A stretch of 64,000 nt of DNA from Aphanomyces cochlioides (Eukaryota > Oomycota > Saprolegniomycetes > Saprolegniales > Verrucalvaceae): NCBI GenBank assembly GCA_019828595.1, contig JAHQRK010000032.1, positions 558,001 to 622,000 on the forward strand. Reading direction: 5' to 3'. Shown here piece after piece: positions 1 through 9,774 of the stretch. Numbering within the stretch: position 1 is the first letter of the stretch; each line of letters starts with the position of its first letter. The notes beneath the pieces are model-generated. The model made no database searches, was not told the origin of the DNA, and saw only the letters and a program-made list of their open reading frames with translations. The position numbers and the translations under genes are program-made.

Positions 1-1559
1 TGCCAACGTCTTCCGTGCAGAGAGCGACGACAAGTGGCGGCGCAATGGCCAAGAGCCCAAAGAGTGTCAAGTCGCTAACGTTGCGAGACGTGTTGGCGTG
101 GAAGAGCGTCCGCAAGTTCTCACGGAGAGTGATGGCAATGATTGGGAAGCTCGTGCTACGTTGCTAGTCAAGCCAACGAGTCATAGTGAGAGCATACCTC
201 AACGTGAACACAGGGAACAAGCTCAAGAAGTACGCGATGAATGCATTCGGATACTTGACGAAGTTGAGCGTGTAGACATCCTAGACGACGTCGTTCAGGA
301 CATGGATGCAAGCGCCACAGCAGACCTGGATTTCACCCGGTTGGTAGCGGAACGTTGCCGAGAACGACAGCACGTTGTAAAGCACATACACAGCCTAGAC
401 AGAGTGTCAGGGACATGATGTCGTCTTGGACAACGTACGATGAATGCCGCAGCGAAAATGAACCCAACCGAGCGCTTCTTTGAGATTGGAGCAATGATTC
501 CAGGAAGGCTACGAGCCAAAGAAGCGTCATTAGAAACTACCTACATGACGAAGGGATTTACCTGTGATGGCACATGAAGGAATAGATACAAATGCCAAAG
601 AAGTTGGGCAAGAAGCTTATGTTCTCATGCGCGACAACGTCCGACACGGAGCGGCCTTGGCCTTGCGCAATGCCAACGCAAGCAAGGATAATCATAAGCG
701 CAAATGAGAGATGACGCATGACAGTCGTGGCGATCTGGATGAATGCAGTCTTTTGCATGTGTCCCATGGCAAACGGACCGAGCATGCAACCGAACAGGAT
801 CACAAGCACACGGTAGAGCACTGCACTGTTCATGTGAACGCCAGGGCAATCCCATACCGATTCTGCGAGCAAAGACGAAGGACGTGGACAAATGACTTCG
901 CGCAATGACTTGGGAATCGCTAACAAGGGAGTAAAGACTTGGAAACTGTAGTGTAATAATACATACCGACAGCGTAGATGGCAAGATCGCCGTATAGATA
1001 AGCTATGACGCAAGCATAGAACGCCATGAGTCCACGCGCCGAAAACAGTTCGTGAGCAATCGCAGCCATTTCCAACTACAAAAGATTGTGATCTCATGGT
1101 CAAAATACAGAGATATACGTACTTTCTTCGACAGATCAAAGTGCAGACCAGAGACATACTCTTCGTCCGCCTGCTCGGTATCCTTGAGAAATCGAAAACT
1201 CCAAGTCGACAGGCTGTCGATCTTACCTCGGTATGGACGAGAAACGGCACAGCTTCGCTTGATCCTTCTTCAACGCTCGTGATATTTTCAGACATTGCTT
1301 CCGCTCGTTTATTCGTCACGGCGGACGTTTTGCTCAGGCTGTGTAGTGCATTCACACCCGCAATCGCTTCAATCACATACGTGCCCGAGACGTAGCTCAC
1401 AACGCTCAATAAAATGAGCGCTGCGGTGCCGTAGAGAATACCAACTTGTGCAAATGCATGAGGAATCGTGAGTGCGCCCGTCCCGACGATTAGATTGAAG
1501 AGAAAGACGAAACCGGTCGTCGGCGTATACGATCCGATGTGATTTGACTCGCCAGCCAT
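1..1559 (-). CDS. TMEM104-like amino acid/auxin permease family membrane transporter, spliced, runs off the left edge
   Basis: The first exon (1227-1559) begins with a short N-terminus and a hydrophobic helix containing FNLIVGTGALTIPHAFA, which I recognise as the first membrane segment of animal TMEM104 and of AAAP-family transporters. GT-AG splicing through introns at 1183-1226, 1076-1122, 920-966, 509-561, 395-438, 281-325 and 156-197 (42-53 nt each) keeps the frame open and gives further TMEM104-like stretches: SFMCHH followed by LPGIIAPISKKR, then DVYTLNF, FPVF and FPIIAITLREN. The substrate is unknown; by family it is a membrane solute carrier. Near position 100 the TMEM104-like match changes frame by one base (FPIIAITLREN, then LLAIAPPLVVALCTED), so there is either a missed splice detail, a sequence error or a mutation. 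The C-terminus lies outside the window. Confidence 0.8.
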
Positions 1560-2393
1560 CGCGCAAATTGAAAAATGTGAAACTTACGACAATATCTATG
1601 CAATTCTGAACTCTGATTGGTCAATAAATTTTAGTTTTAGCCAATCAAAAACCAGAAATCAGTTTCTGCTTACATTATTTCATGTTTTCTGGGTAGTGTA
1701 ATAAAAATTGAATTAGTGTTTGTAAGAAATCGCCAAGCTTCAACTTGTCACTCATGTCATCAGGATCGGCGGCGGCGGGGAAAACGATCTTTGGATGGAA
1801 TTCCCGCGTTCTAGACGGTTCTGCATTGTGTCTTTGTAGACTGAAGTATCATATGCCGATGACAGCGGTGCCTCGAGGAATGGGTTAGTCGACCAACGAG
1901 CACCACAAGCATCTTCTTGCTCAGGTGGACAGGTTCAACTTTGTGCGACCAAGTGGATGCAGACGACGAATATCGACGTCAGTACGACCATGACGACGTC
2001 AATAGAGTGCGCTTGAGTCGGCGTCGAGCGACTTGACATCGGCGAACGATGCATCCTTGGACGTAGAGAGCGTTTGTGGACGAATAGACGCACCGAGACA
2101 TGTTCCGTTGACGTCAGTGGCCGGATGGATGCAAAGAGCCGACTGCAAGATCTTATTGAAGGCACAGCAAGCACAAAGGAGCGTTGAGATCATGGTGGAC
2201 GCGATCAGGGACCATGGAGACGCCTGGGATCGAACTGTCGGTCGAACTCGGCGACTGTACTCCGGTTGACGATGGAATGGACGACAAGAGTGACCTGGAT
2301 TGCGCATTTTTCGCCGAGAAGAGATGGAAGAGGAGGACGTTGAACGTTATGACAGACTAAAAGTTGATATCTCGACATGCAGGAGAGGGAGAG
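1560..2393. other. Intergenic region with unresolved short coding-like stretches
   Basis: No confident gene. On the + strand an ORF from 1754 (starting MSSGSAAAGKTIFGWNSRVL) stays open to about 1888, and a charged stretch lies at about 1955-2030; they could be exons of one small spliced gene, but I could not find a unique splice path. On the minus strand 1999-2307 and the adjacent frame give a short hydrophobic Cys-rich segment and a second hydrophobic segment. Either strand is possible. The region also serves as the shared upstream region of the TMEM104-like gene. Confidence 0.3.
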
Positions 2394-3857
2394 CTATTGT
2401 TTGGCTGGCAGACATTGATGGAACCAGTCGTTGAGTTGGACGCATTCGTCGCCTTGCTTGCACTTGACGGAGCTCTTGAACTCTTGGCCACCGCACTGCG
2501 CGAAAGTCGCGACCTCTCCCGGGCCAGGCGGTGTTGGATTGCATTGCGAGAACCATTCGCCATAGTTGACGCAGTCGTAGCCACTCACACATTCAGTTGG
2601 ACCAGTGAAGCCTTTGCCGCCGCATTGATGCCAGCCACGGGCATAGCCGTCACTCGTTGGCACAGGAGCCAACGTCGACGGATCCGAAGGTGGCGACGTT
2701 GTTGGAGTCGACGAAGGGTCCAAAGGTGGCGTTGTTGTCGGGGGCTTCTTGGTGTGACGTGGAGTAGTCGCAGGGGTTGCTGTCGACTGCGATGGCTCTG
2801 GGGTTGGAGATTGCGTTGTTGGAGCATCCGTAGGGACCACCGTTGGGGCCACAGTCGGCACATCCGTTGGGGCGTCAGTAGGCGCGTCGGTTGGAGCGAC
2901 AGTGGGTGCGTCAGTTGGAGCATCTGTCGGGGCATCGGTGGGGACATGGGTAGGGGCATGAGTTGGCGCATTGGTTGGAGCGCGAGTCGGTGATTGCGTC
3001 GGCGCATCAGTTGGAGCTTGCGTTGGAGCTTGAGTAGGACGTTGGGTTGGTGCCTGAGTTGGAGCCTGGGTAGGTCGTTGCGTTGGAGCCGACGTTGGAG
3101 TTTGAGTTGGTGCTTGGGTCGGTGCTTGGGTAGGAGCGCTCGTCGGTCGTTGCGTTGGAGCTACTGTAGGGGCTACCGTAGGTGTCGACGCTCCGCCTTT
3201 GAACTGTTGGGGGATTTGGGTGCATTGGTTGGCCGTCAACGACACGGTCGCCTTGATCGTCTCTCCAGTGTACGCCGTCATCTCGACCATCGTCTGGCTC
3301 AGTGGAATCGTGTGCAAGACCGTCGACATGAAATAGTACGCGGACGTGAAGATGGGAGCGTCGGCGCCGTTGATCTTCATGGACTGGACGCCCGTGCGGG
3401 TGTTGCCAGGCTGGACGAACAACCAGTCAATGCTGCTGCCTTGCTTGGCGCACACTTGAATCCCGCCTTGGACGTCGCAGTCGATGAAGTCCCATGTGAT
3501 CTTGACGCGGTCGGGCGGATATCCCGTGACGGCATTCCACAACTGGAGCGACATGTCCAAGTCGCCGTGCTTGCACTCGGGGCATCGGTCGACGATCTGC
3601 GCGACGACGGGTGCTGTGTTCTTGCATCGGCTGTCGGTACACGAGAGTTTGACGCATCGGCCGCAGTTGGCTCCCGAGTTGTATTGTTCATTGTTGAGAG
3701 CGACATGGTACGCCGTGGCGGACGGCAAGTACTTCATCAAGGCGCAGTTTCCATTGCCGGGATCGCCGTCGCCGTAGGTCGTGCCGTCCCCAGAGTATGT
3801 TCCCGCTTTGACTTGCAGCGCCACAAAGCTGGCGAGAATCCAAGCCCGTGTGAGCAT
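2394..3857 (-). CDS. Secreted expansin-like protein with Pro-Thr linker and two CBM1 cellulose-binding modules
   Basis: Predicted 487-residue secreted wall-loosening protein. The ORF is open from 3911, but the start at 3857 places a good signal peptide ([18 protein letters not shown]) directly before the mature GTYSGDG motif. Residues about 20-115 form the double-psi beta-barrel ([31 protein letters not shown]; the Asp in LDMS sits where expansins keep their essential acidic residue). The expansin C-terminal, CBM63-like domain follows to about residue 215. A long APTQAPT-type linker comes next, then two CBM1 modules near the C-terminus with the expected Cys/aromatic pattern (QCGG, then C-x4-C, W, QC). 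Expansins loosen cellulose/glucan networks without hydrolysis. In oomycetes such proteins act on the own wall or on host walls; which applies here is not visible. The gene is in inverted orientation to its broken copy at 4.7-5.6 kb. Confidence 0.9.
   Translation of the reverse strand: MLTRAWILASFVALQVKAGTYSGDGTTYGDGDPGNGNCALMKYLPSATAYHVALNNEQYNSGANCGRCVKLSCTDSRCKNTAPVVAQIVDRCPECKHGDLDMSLQLWNAVTGYPPDRVKITWDFIDCDVQGGIQVCAKQGSSIDWLFVQPGNTRTGVQSMKINGADAPIFTSAYYFMSTVLHTIPLSQTMVEMTAYTGETIKATVSLTANQCTQIPQQFKGGASTPTVAPTVAPTQRPTSAPTQAPTQAPTQTPTSAPTQRPTQAPTQAPTQRPTQAPTQAPTDAPTQSPTRAPTNAPTHAPTHVPTDAPTDAPTDAPTVAPTDAPTDAPTDVPTVAPTVVPTDAPTTQSPTPEPSQSTATPATTPRHTKKPPTTTPPLDPSSTPTTSPPSDPSTLAPVPTSDGYARGWHQCGGKGFTGPTECVSGYDCVNYGEWFSQCNPTPPGPGEVATFAQCGGQEFKSSVKCKQGDECVQLNDWFHQCLPAKQ
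2790..3200. repeat. 12-nt coding microrepeat (APTQ/APTD units) in the expansin linker
   Basis: The linker of the upstream expansin gene is an array of about 30 imperfect 12-nt units coding P-T-x-A. They are presumably O-glycosylated extended spacers between catalytic-type and CBM1 domains. The units vary mainly at the x codon (Gln, Asp, Val, Arg, Ser). Confidence 0.85.
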
Positions 3858-3911
3858 GGGAATGGAAATTACGATGTGTGGAGCAACTCCAAGCGACTCG
3901 AAACATGCCAA

Positions 3912-4659
3912 GTCTCTGGTGGTACGCCCTTGGTGGAACGACGGTCGACAATGTGTTGCACCACCTCTGAGACGGGAAGTCGCCCCACTCTGGGTAGAAA
4001 AAGGACTCGTCTGCGTTCGACCCGACTCTACACATGGCGGTTCGATGCAAAGTCGGGCGGCGGCAACTCACTCCAAGCCGCGACCGACTCGGGACGAATC
4101 ATGTTACCTCATGCACAACGATCCCAGAGACGTCGTCGAGTGGTTGGTGGCCCAAGTCCTATGCATATTACCTGCCGAGAGGAGGAGGAAGCGGCGGTCA
4201 GGACACCGCTGCCGTCCATCTTCTCCCCAGCGCCACTAGTACGCATGGCACGCTGAGCTATCGGCTTTGAATCAACGAGTCGACCGATTCCGATGACGGA
4301 CGGCGTTGTGGGTATGTTGCGTCCCTCTGGAAGGAGGACAGACAACGCGGCCGACAACGCTAAGTTGACACAGCGTCAACGCTGGAGCGGTGGCATTCCT
4401 CGCCGCGAAAGAATAAAGAAGCTTCGCATTGCAGGATTCACCGCCGCAGCTTCCGATTCCGTCACGAACCCAGAGTTGTTGAGGACAACTTGTGTATCCT
4501 TTGGGTTGTCCTTACTTCGCGAGTAGAGAAGAGCCGTGGCACTGCCTGGATAACTCGCAGCACATGTGTAGGTTGTGGCTGTGTCTCGCGCTTCATCGCG
4601 CCTATCGCGAGCGTCGACGGAGGAGACACCCGTCACGAGTGGTCAACCACGTCAAGGTC
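3912..4659. other. Spacer between inverted expansin copies
   Basis: No convincing gene. The + frame from 4492 is open into the expansin copy and contains a short hydrophobic Leu/Cys stretch near 4564-4600, possibly the remains of its signal peptide, but it is followed by an Arg-rich stretch that is not signal-peptide-like. Confidence 0.4.
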
Positions 4660-5552
4660 TACTACGGCGACGGCGATCCCGGCAATGGAAACTGCGCCTT
4701 GATGAAGTACTTGCCGTCCGCCACGGCGTACCATGTCGCTCTCAACAATGAACAATACAACTCGGGAGCCAACTGCGGCCGATGCGTCAAACTCTCGTGT
4801 ACCGACAGCCGATGCAAGAACACAGCACCCGTCGTCGCGCAGATCGTCGACCGATGCCCCGAGTGCAAGCACGGCGACTTGGTCATGTCGCTCCAGTTGT
4901 GGAATGCCGTCACGGGATATCCGCCCGACCGCGTCAAGATCACATGGGACTTCATCGACTGCGACGTCCAAGGCGGGATTCAAGTGTGCGCCAAGCAAGG
5001 CAGCAGCATTGACTGGTTGTTCGTCCAGCCTGGCAACACCCGCACGGGCGTCCAGTCCATGAAGATCAACGGCGCCGACGCTCCCATCTTCACGTCCGCG
5101 TACTATTTCATGTCGACGGTCTTGCACACGATTCCACTGAGCCAGACGATGGTCGAGATGACGGCGTACACTGGAGAGACGATCAAGGCGACCGTGTCGT
5201 TGACGGCCAACCAATTCCCCAACAGTTTCAAGGTGGTGCAGCGTCAACGCCGCCTACTGTCGCCCCACTGTTCCCCCCACTGTAGCTCCTACTACCCAAG
5301 CTCCTACCACTCGAGCCTCGACGCAGGCTCCAACAGAAGCGCCGAAGCCTACCAATGCTACAAGCGCACCAATCCCTGCAGCAACCACAACCAAGCCGAC
5401 AGTTCCCCCGACGGTTGCCCCGTCTACGACCAGCGCTGGCGCCGCTGCTGGCGCTTGGCAGCACTGGATTCCCCGGCTCGACGGGGTGCGTCAGTGGCTA
5501 CAAGTGTCAAAGAAGCAACGAATGGTACTCCCAGTGTGTCCCCATCTCGTAA
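4660..5552 (+). pseudogene. Broken inverted copy of the expansin-like gene (chimeric, no signal peptide)
   Basis: From about 4665 to 5213 this is almost base-for-base the reverse-oriented copy of the neighbouring expansin gene (about 3225-3768, minus strand); other-frame translations are also identical, so silent sites match too. The only amino-acid difference I see is Asp to Val in the GDLDMS motif, which removes the key acidic residue. Upstream the match stops abruptly and the signal peptide is missing. Downstream of the tract the sequence belongs to a diverged relative: the PT-rich linker continues in a second frame, and a CBM1 tail (GCVSGYKCQRSNEWYSQC) in a third frame, ending at a TAA at 5550-5552. 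At least two frame breaks and an incomplete CBM1 mark it as non-functional. The open frame over the tract actually ends at 5625. It lies tail-to-tail with the membrane-anchored expansin gene. Confidence 0.85.
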
Positions 5553-5631
5553 CATGTCGATGAAGTTGGTCTCTGTTGAAGCTACGCGGTGGATTGTGGG
5601 CATGAGGAAGGTTAGATACGACTAGATTAGC

Positions 5632-7368
5632 TTAGAGAATGGCTCTTCGGGTGGGTGTTTCCAAGATAGGAAGCTCACTCAACGCTCGAGAATCGTCGAC
5701 GACCATCGGCTCCTTGGGGGTGTCGACGATGCCACGACGGGCACGACGGACGACGACGACGTACGCCGCGACACCGACAGCGATAAAGCACACGGTGACA
5801 ATGAGATAAGTGCTAGAGCCGCTGGAACCACCACTCGACTTGACAGAGATATCGTTGGCAGTTGGAGTGGCGGCCGAGCTGGGGGAGGAGCCTGGACGCA
5901 GCGCAGGGGAAGAGCCCGATGACGGTGCTGGAGATGTCGTTGGGTTTGCTCCTGAAGGGGATGGAGTAACAATAGCATCTTGACTAGTCGTTGCTGGTGT
6001 GGATGGATCCGACGCGGGGGATTCAGTTGAGGATGATCCAGGAGCCACAGTCGCGGGAGCTTCTGTCGGTTCTACCGGTGCAGACGTGGCAGATTGGGAA
6101 GGAGCTGGCGTTGGAGCTGCTGTTGGTTGTTCAGTTGGTGCACTCGTTGGATTTGATGACGGAGCAGCAGTCGGACCGTCAGTTGGGACGACAGTTGGTG
6201 ATTGAGATGGAGCCTTGGAGCTAGCCTGCGTTGGAGCTTGCGTCGGTGCTTGCGTCGGTGCTTGAGTTGGAGCTTGCGTCGGTGCTTGCGTCGGTGCTCG
6301 AGTCGGTGCCTGAGTCGGAGCTTGTGTCGGTGCTTGAGTTGGAGCTTGCGTTGGAACCTCAGTCGGAGCTTGAGTAGGAGCTTCAGTTGGTGGTGGTTGT
6401 GGAGCTTGAGTCGGTGGTGGTGGTGGAGCTTGAGTCGGTGGTGGTTGTGGAGCTTGAGTCGGTGGTGGTTGTGGAGCTTGAGTCGGTGGTGGTGGTGGAG
6501 CTTGAGTCGGTGGTGGTTGTGGAGCTTGAGTCGGTGGTGGTTGTGGAGCTTGAGTCGGTGGTGGTTGTGGAGCTTGAGTCGGTGGTGGTGGTGGAGCTTG
6601 AGTCGGTGGTGGTGGTGGAGCTTGAGTTGGAGGCGGTGGTGGAGCTTGAGTCGGTGGTGGAGGTGGAGCCTGCGTTGGAGGCGAAGGTGGAGACGGCGGA
6701 GACTGTCCGCCTGCTCGAAATTGCTGTGAGATTTGTGTACATTGATCGGCTGCAAGGGAGACTGTGGCTTTGATCGTCTCTCCAGTGTACGCCGTCATCT
6801 CGACAACCGTTTGACTCAGTGGCACCGTGTGGAGGTTCGTCGACATGAAATAGTACGAGTATGCAAAGATGGGTGCTTCCGCTCCGTTGATCTTCATGGA
6901 CTGAACACCCGTGCGAGCGTTGCCAGGTTGGACGTACAGCCAGTCAATGCTGCTCCCCGACTTGGCGCACACTTGAATGCCACCGTCGAGGTCGCAATCG
7001 ACAAAGTCCCATGTGATTTGCACACGACCAGGGGTGTATCCCGTGACCGCGTTGTAGAGTTGGAGCGACATATCCAAGTCGCCATGTTTGCACTCGGGGC
7101 ATCGGTCGACAATTTGAGCGATCACTGGCGCCGTCTTGGTGCAGCGGCTATCAGTGCACGACACGGACACGCAGCGGCCACAATTCGCGCCCGAGTTGTA
7201 CTGGTCGTTGTTGAGGGCGACATGGAAGGCTGGGGCAAACGACGCATATTTCATCAAGGCGCAATTGCCATTGGCAGGATCTCCGTCGCCGTACGTCGTG
7301 CCATCGCCGCTGTAAGTTCCAGCGAGCACTTGCGTCACCGCCGCAAGCACCAACACGTACTCGAGCAT
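5632..7368 (-). CDS. Membrane-anchored expansin-like protein with PPPTQAP repeats
   Basis: Predicted 578-residue protein. The frame is open from 7572, but the start at 7368 gives a signal peptide (MLEYVLVLAAVTQVLA) right before GTYSGDG. Residues about 18-215 are the same double-psi-barrel plus CBM63-like pair as the 2.4-3.9 kb gene, with CGRCVSVSC and GDLDMS intact. There is no CBM1. Instead a long linker of 7-residue PPPTQAP/QPPTQAP units, then APTQ and Ser/Thr-rich sequence, leads to a single membrane segment (TYLIVTVCFIAVGVAAYVVVV) followed by an RRARR stop-transfer signal and a short cytoplasmic tail of about 40 residues. It is therefore a predicted type I membrane protein holding the expansin domain at the outer face. 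The gene converges with the expansin pseudogene, and its stop lies within 10 bp of the end of that open frame. Confidence 0.88.
   Translation of the reverse strand: MLEYVLVLAAVTQVLAGTYSGDGTTYGDGDPANGNCALMKYASFAPAFHVALNNDQYNSGANCGRCVSVSCTDSRCTKTAPVIAQIVDRCPECKHGDLDMSLQLYNAVTGYTPGRVQITWDFVDCDLDGGIQVCAKSGSSIDWLYVQPGNARTGVQSMKINGAEAPIFAYSYYFMSTNLHTVPLSQTVVEMTAYTGETIKATVSLAADQCTQISQQFRAGGQSPPSPPSPPTQAPPPPPTQAPPPPPTQAPPPPPTQAPPPPPTQAPQPPPTQAPQPPPTQAPQPPPTQAPPPPPTQAPQPPPTQAPQPPPTQAPPPPPTQAPQPPPTEAPTQAPTEVPTQAPTQAPTQAPTQAPTRAPTQAPTQAPTQAPTQAPTQAPTQASSKAPSQSPTVVPTDGPTAAPSSNPTSAPTEQPTAAPTPAPSQSATSAPVEPTEAPATVAPGSSSTESPASDPSTPATTSQDAIVTPSPSGANPTTSPAPSSGSSPALRPGSSPSSAATPTANDISVKSSGGSSGSSTYLIVTVCFIAVGVAAYVVVVRRARRGIVDTPKEPMVVDDSRALSELPILETPTRRAIL
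6370..6690. repeat. 21-nt tandem repeat coding PPPTQAP units
   Basis: About 14 head-to-tail 21-nt units (consensus on the + strand GGTGGTGGTTGTGGAGCTTGA plus GTC, with a G/T change giving PPP or QPP). Such an array is prone to copy-number change and would alter linker length between alleles. Confidence 0.9.
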
Positions 7369-7852
7369 GGATATTCGCAACTGAATGCAATGCTGCTGGC
7401 CCATCGGGTTCCTCTCGGCAATGTGGACAGGAGATTGTCCAATTTGCACTTTGGAATTTCGTCCAGTCCACCGTTCAAAGTTTTTATCTAGACATTTGTA
7501 TATAAAATTCGGACAATGCCACTTTGCACTTTGAAATTCGGTGGAGCAAAGTGCAGTTTCCGAAAAAAGCATGACATTGGAGCGCGGTGATATTTCGGGT
7601 CAAGGTTGGCGATGGCCATCCTCTACGTCGCGTGTGATGGCGTCAGAGATCTTTCCATCTCTGGCCTAGTTTGTCCTGGCCATATGGCGGCCGATCGCCA
7701 GCCATGAATGGATTTGATGTTGGAGCCATAACACAGACGGGTGGTCGCGACAACACGTGCCTCGTTGCGTCGATTCAAGCGTCGTGGAGCTCCCTCTTGG
7801 GAAAGGGAAGCAACCGTCATGAACGACCCATTGATCGGCCCGTGAGAAGAGA
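7369..7852. promoter_or_regulatory. Divergent upstream region of membrane expansin and RBR ligase
   Basis: A 484-bp region between divergent starts. The TTTGCACTTTG-type sequence is repeated (about 7441-7455 and 7517-7540, with an inverted form CAAAGTGCA at 7548-7556), close to a TATATAAA box at about 7499-7506. These may be regulatory sites; no factor can be named. Confidence 0.35.
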
Positions 7853-8586
7853 ATGCAAGCTGGGGAAGACGTGAAGACTGAACGCCACGAAGGCGACGAC
7901 AATGTGTGCCTGATCTGCATGGACGCCACGGGGCCGCTGCAAAATGGAGTTTGCTACGACACCCCAGACATGTACACTGTTGAAAATGGATGGCGGCTAC
8001 GGTGTGGCCATGTCTTGTGCATCGGCTGCCTGCGCTCTTGGATTCGATCCAAGCTCGACGACCACACGAGAGCCATTGAATGCGTGCATCCTGATTGTAC
8101 TCGCGCCGTGCGGCCATGCCACTTGGCGAGGATTCTAGAACCAGCATGGACGGAACAGTGGAGCCATCTCGTGACGCTTGCAAGCACGGAGGGATCGAGT
8201 GTCTATTGCCCGAATCCAACATGCAGTGAACTGCTGCAAGTGCCACCGGAGAGAGTGCCGCCGCTCGCCACGTGCCCGCTTTGTTTCACAGACCTGTGTG
8301 TTGTTTGTCGGGCGTTGTGGCATGGATTACTGGACTGCGAGACGTACAAGCGTCAAGTGGTGGACGAGGAGAACAGTCGGTTGCTGGGCGAAACAGCGCA
8401 ATCTCACGGGTGGAAAGCTTGTCCAGCGTGTACAATCTTTGTTGAAAAAGTCTCAGGATGCAACCACATGAGCTGTAGATGGTACGTCGACTCTGAACGC
8501 TCCAACTCTTACCACACAATCTCCGTAGCGGCCAGGAGTTTTGCTACAATTGCGGTCAAGCTCGCACCCAATGTCACTGCCCTTAA
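7853..8586 (+). CDS. RBR (RING1-IBR-RING2) E3 ubiquitin ligase, two exons
   Basis: Small RBR-type ubiquitin ligase. Exon 1 (7853-8481) has RING1 (CLICMD, then CGHVLCIGCLRSWI and C-x4-C), the IBR/BRcat zinc module (YCPNPTCSELL, CPLCFTDLCVVC) and the start of RING2/Rcat (CPACTIFVEKVSGCNHMSC); the Cys in SGCNHMS is at the position of the thioester-forming residue. A 47-nt GT-AG intron (8482-8528) joins to CGQEFCYNCG and a CHCP end, completing the zinc ligands, with stop at 8584-8586. The order RING1-IBR-RING2 is complete in about 228 residues with almost no extra domains. The substrate is unknown. A broken tandem relative follows 450 bp downstream. Confidence 0.88.
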
Positions 8587-9035
8587 AACGATGACCTTTC
8601 GACCTCGATGGGGTCCCGTAGCTGTAGATACGAGCTCTAGTCATCAATCCAAGTCCTTACGTCGTCGTATTGCATCAGGCAGGAGCATCTTTTCCCCAAG
8701 CAGACGTCCATGTTGCATCCCGTCGCCTTTCTAGGAATGTATGTTTTATCTTGAAATTTGTATGTGACGTAGGTGTCAATGATTTGTATGGAGACATTTG
8801 ACAAGTGTGATATATTTTGGTCCACCTGACGAACCAGACGACGTCTTTCTTGTCAACTTGTCACGGCCTCCACGATCGTTGGAGTTGATGGAAACCACGT
8901 CTAGACGCTCCATGGACTAGGCTAGCCATCGTCCATCTTGGCTAGGATCCATGGGAAAGGGAATCAACTGCCATGAGACGATGGAAAAACCGTTGGATCG
9001 TTTTTTTCGTGGTTGAGAAGCTTTTATTGCGAGTC

Positions 9036-9767
9036 ATGAAGCAAGAAGCACAAGAGCAAGAGAGCAGTGAATGCCTTGTCTTCTTGGAGACGATGGGACC
9101 GCTGCAGAATGGCATTTGTTACGACACACCAGACGTGTACGCCGACTCGAGTAGCTGGCGACTACGCTGTGGCCATGTCGTGTGCATCGGTTGTCTCGTA
9201 CTTGGATTCAAACCAAGCTCCATGACGAGAAGGAAGAGAGCAAGGGAACGCAGGCATCAAGTGCGTTCGCCCTGATTGCCCACACCGATTCGTCCTTGTC
9301 ATCTCGTAAGCATCCTCGAGCCGCCATCGCTCGCCAAGTTTATCCAGCGCGGCTTGACGAGCGCCTACTGCCCCAATTCAACGTGCAGCCATCTCATTCG
9401 AGTGCCAGTGTCCGAGGCGACAGCGGCGCGATTGCCTTGTCCTCGTTGCCGCGTTGAGTTGTGTGTTTCCTGTCGATCGTTGTGGCATGAAGCGATGGAC
9501 TGCCGCACGTACAAACGCCACGTCGACGCCAGCGAAGCCGAACGCCTCGTGCAAGAATGCATCGCCCAGCATGGATGGAAACGTTGTCCAGGCTGCCACG
9601 TCATCGTCGAGCGAATTGATGGCTGCTCGCACATTTCATGCAAATGGTACGTCAAGATGCTGGTCGTCACTGATGTCATGCGATGTTGTCTTAGCGGCCA
9701 CTATTTCTGCTACAAGTGCGGCAAATTATGCAGCACCGACCACTATTCCTGCTGCTATCCCTTCTAA
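9036..9767 (+). pseudogene. Frame-broken tandem copy of the RBR ubiquitin ligase
   Basis: Same order as the upstream RBR gene (shared MGPLQNGICYDTPDVY and RCGHVVCIGCL, HGWKRCPGCHVIVERIDGCS), but the reading frame changes at least twice between about 9190 and 9280: RING1 runs in one frame, the TWIQTKL stretch in a second and the IBR in a third. The first RING1 motif is CLVFLE instead of CLICMD, so a zinc ligand is also lost by substitution. The intron before the last exon is conserved (GT at about 9647, AG at about 9694) and the last exon ends SCCYPF with a TAA at 9765-9767. The stop is 8 bp from the stop of the convergent hydrolase gene. Sequence error could explain the frame breaks but not the Cys loss. 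Confidence 0.75.
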
Positions 9768-9774
9768 ATAAACG

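Noticed and set aside
2..418. + strand ORF open from the left edge
   Set aside because: It is antisense to the last visible exons of the TMEM104-like gene, whose spliced frames match known motifs.
2994..4256. 420-codon + strand ORF, Arg/Trp/Ser-rich
   Set aside because: Antisense shadow of the expansin linker and barrel; composition is that of a reversed Pro-Thr repeat.
4633..5247. 204-codon minus ORF, also found at 3.2-3.9 kb on the other strand
   Set aside because: Antisense of the duplicated expansin barrel; conserved only because the DNA tract is copied.
2790..6690. Regular repeats that could be mistaken for a CRISPR array
   Set aside because: Contiguous coding repeats of 12 and 21 nt without spacers, in a eukaryotic gene.
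6387..6773. Val/Glu-rich and Trp/Ser-rich + strand ORFs with striking periodicity
   Set aside because: Opposite-strand readings of the 21-nt PPPTQAP repeat.
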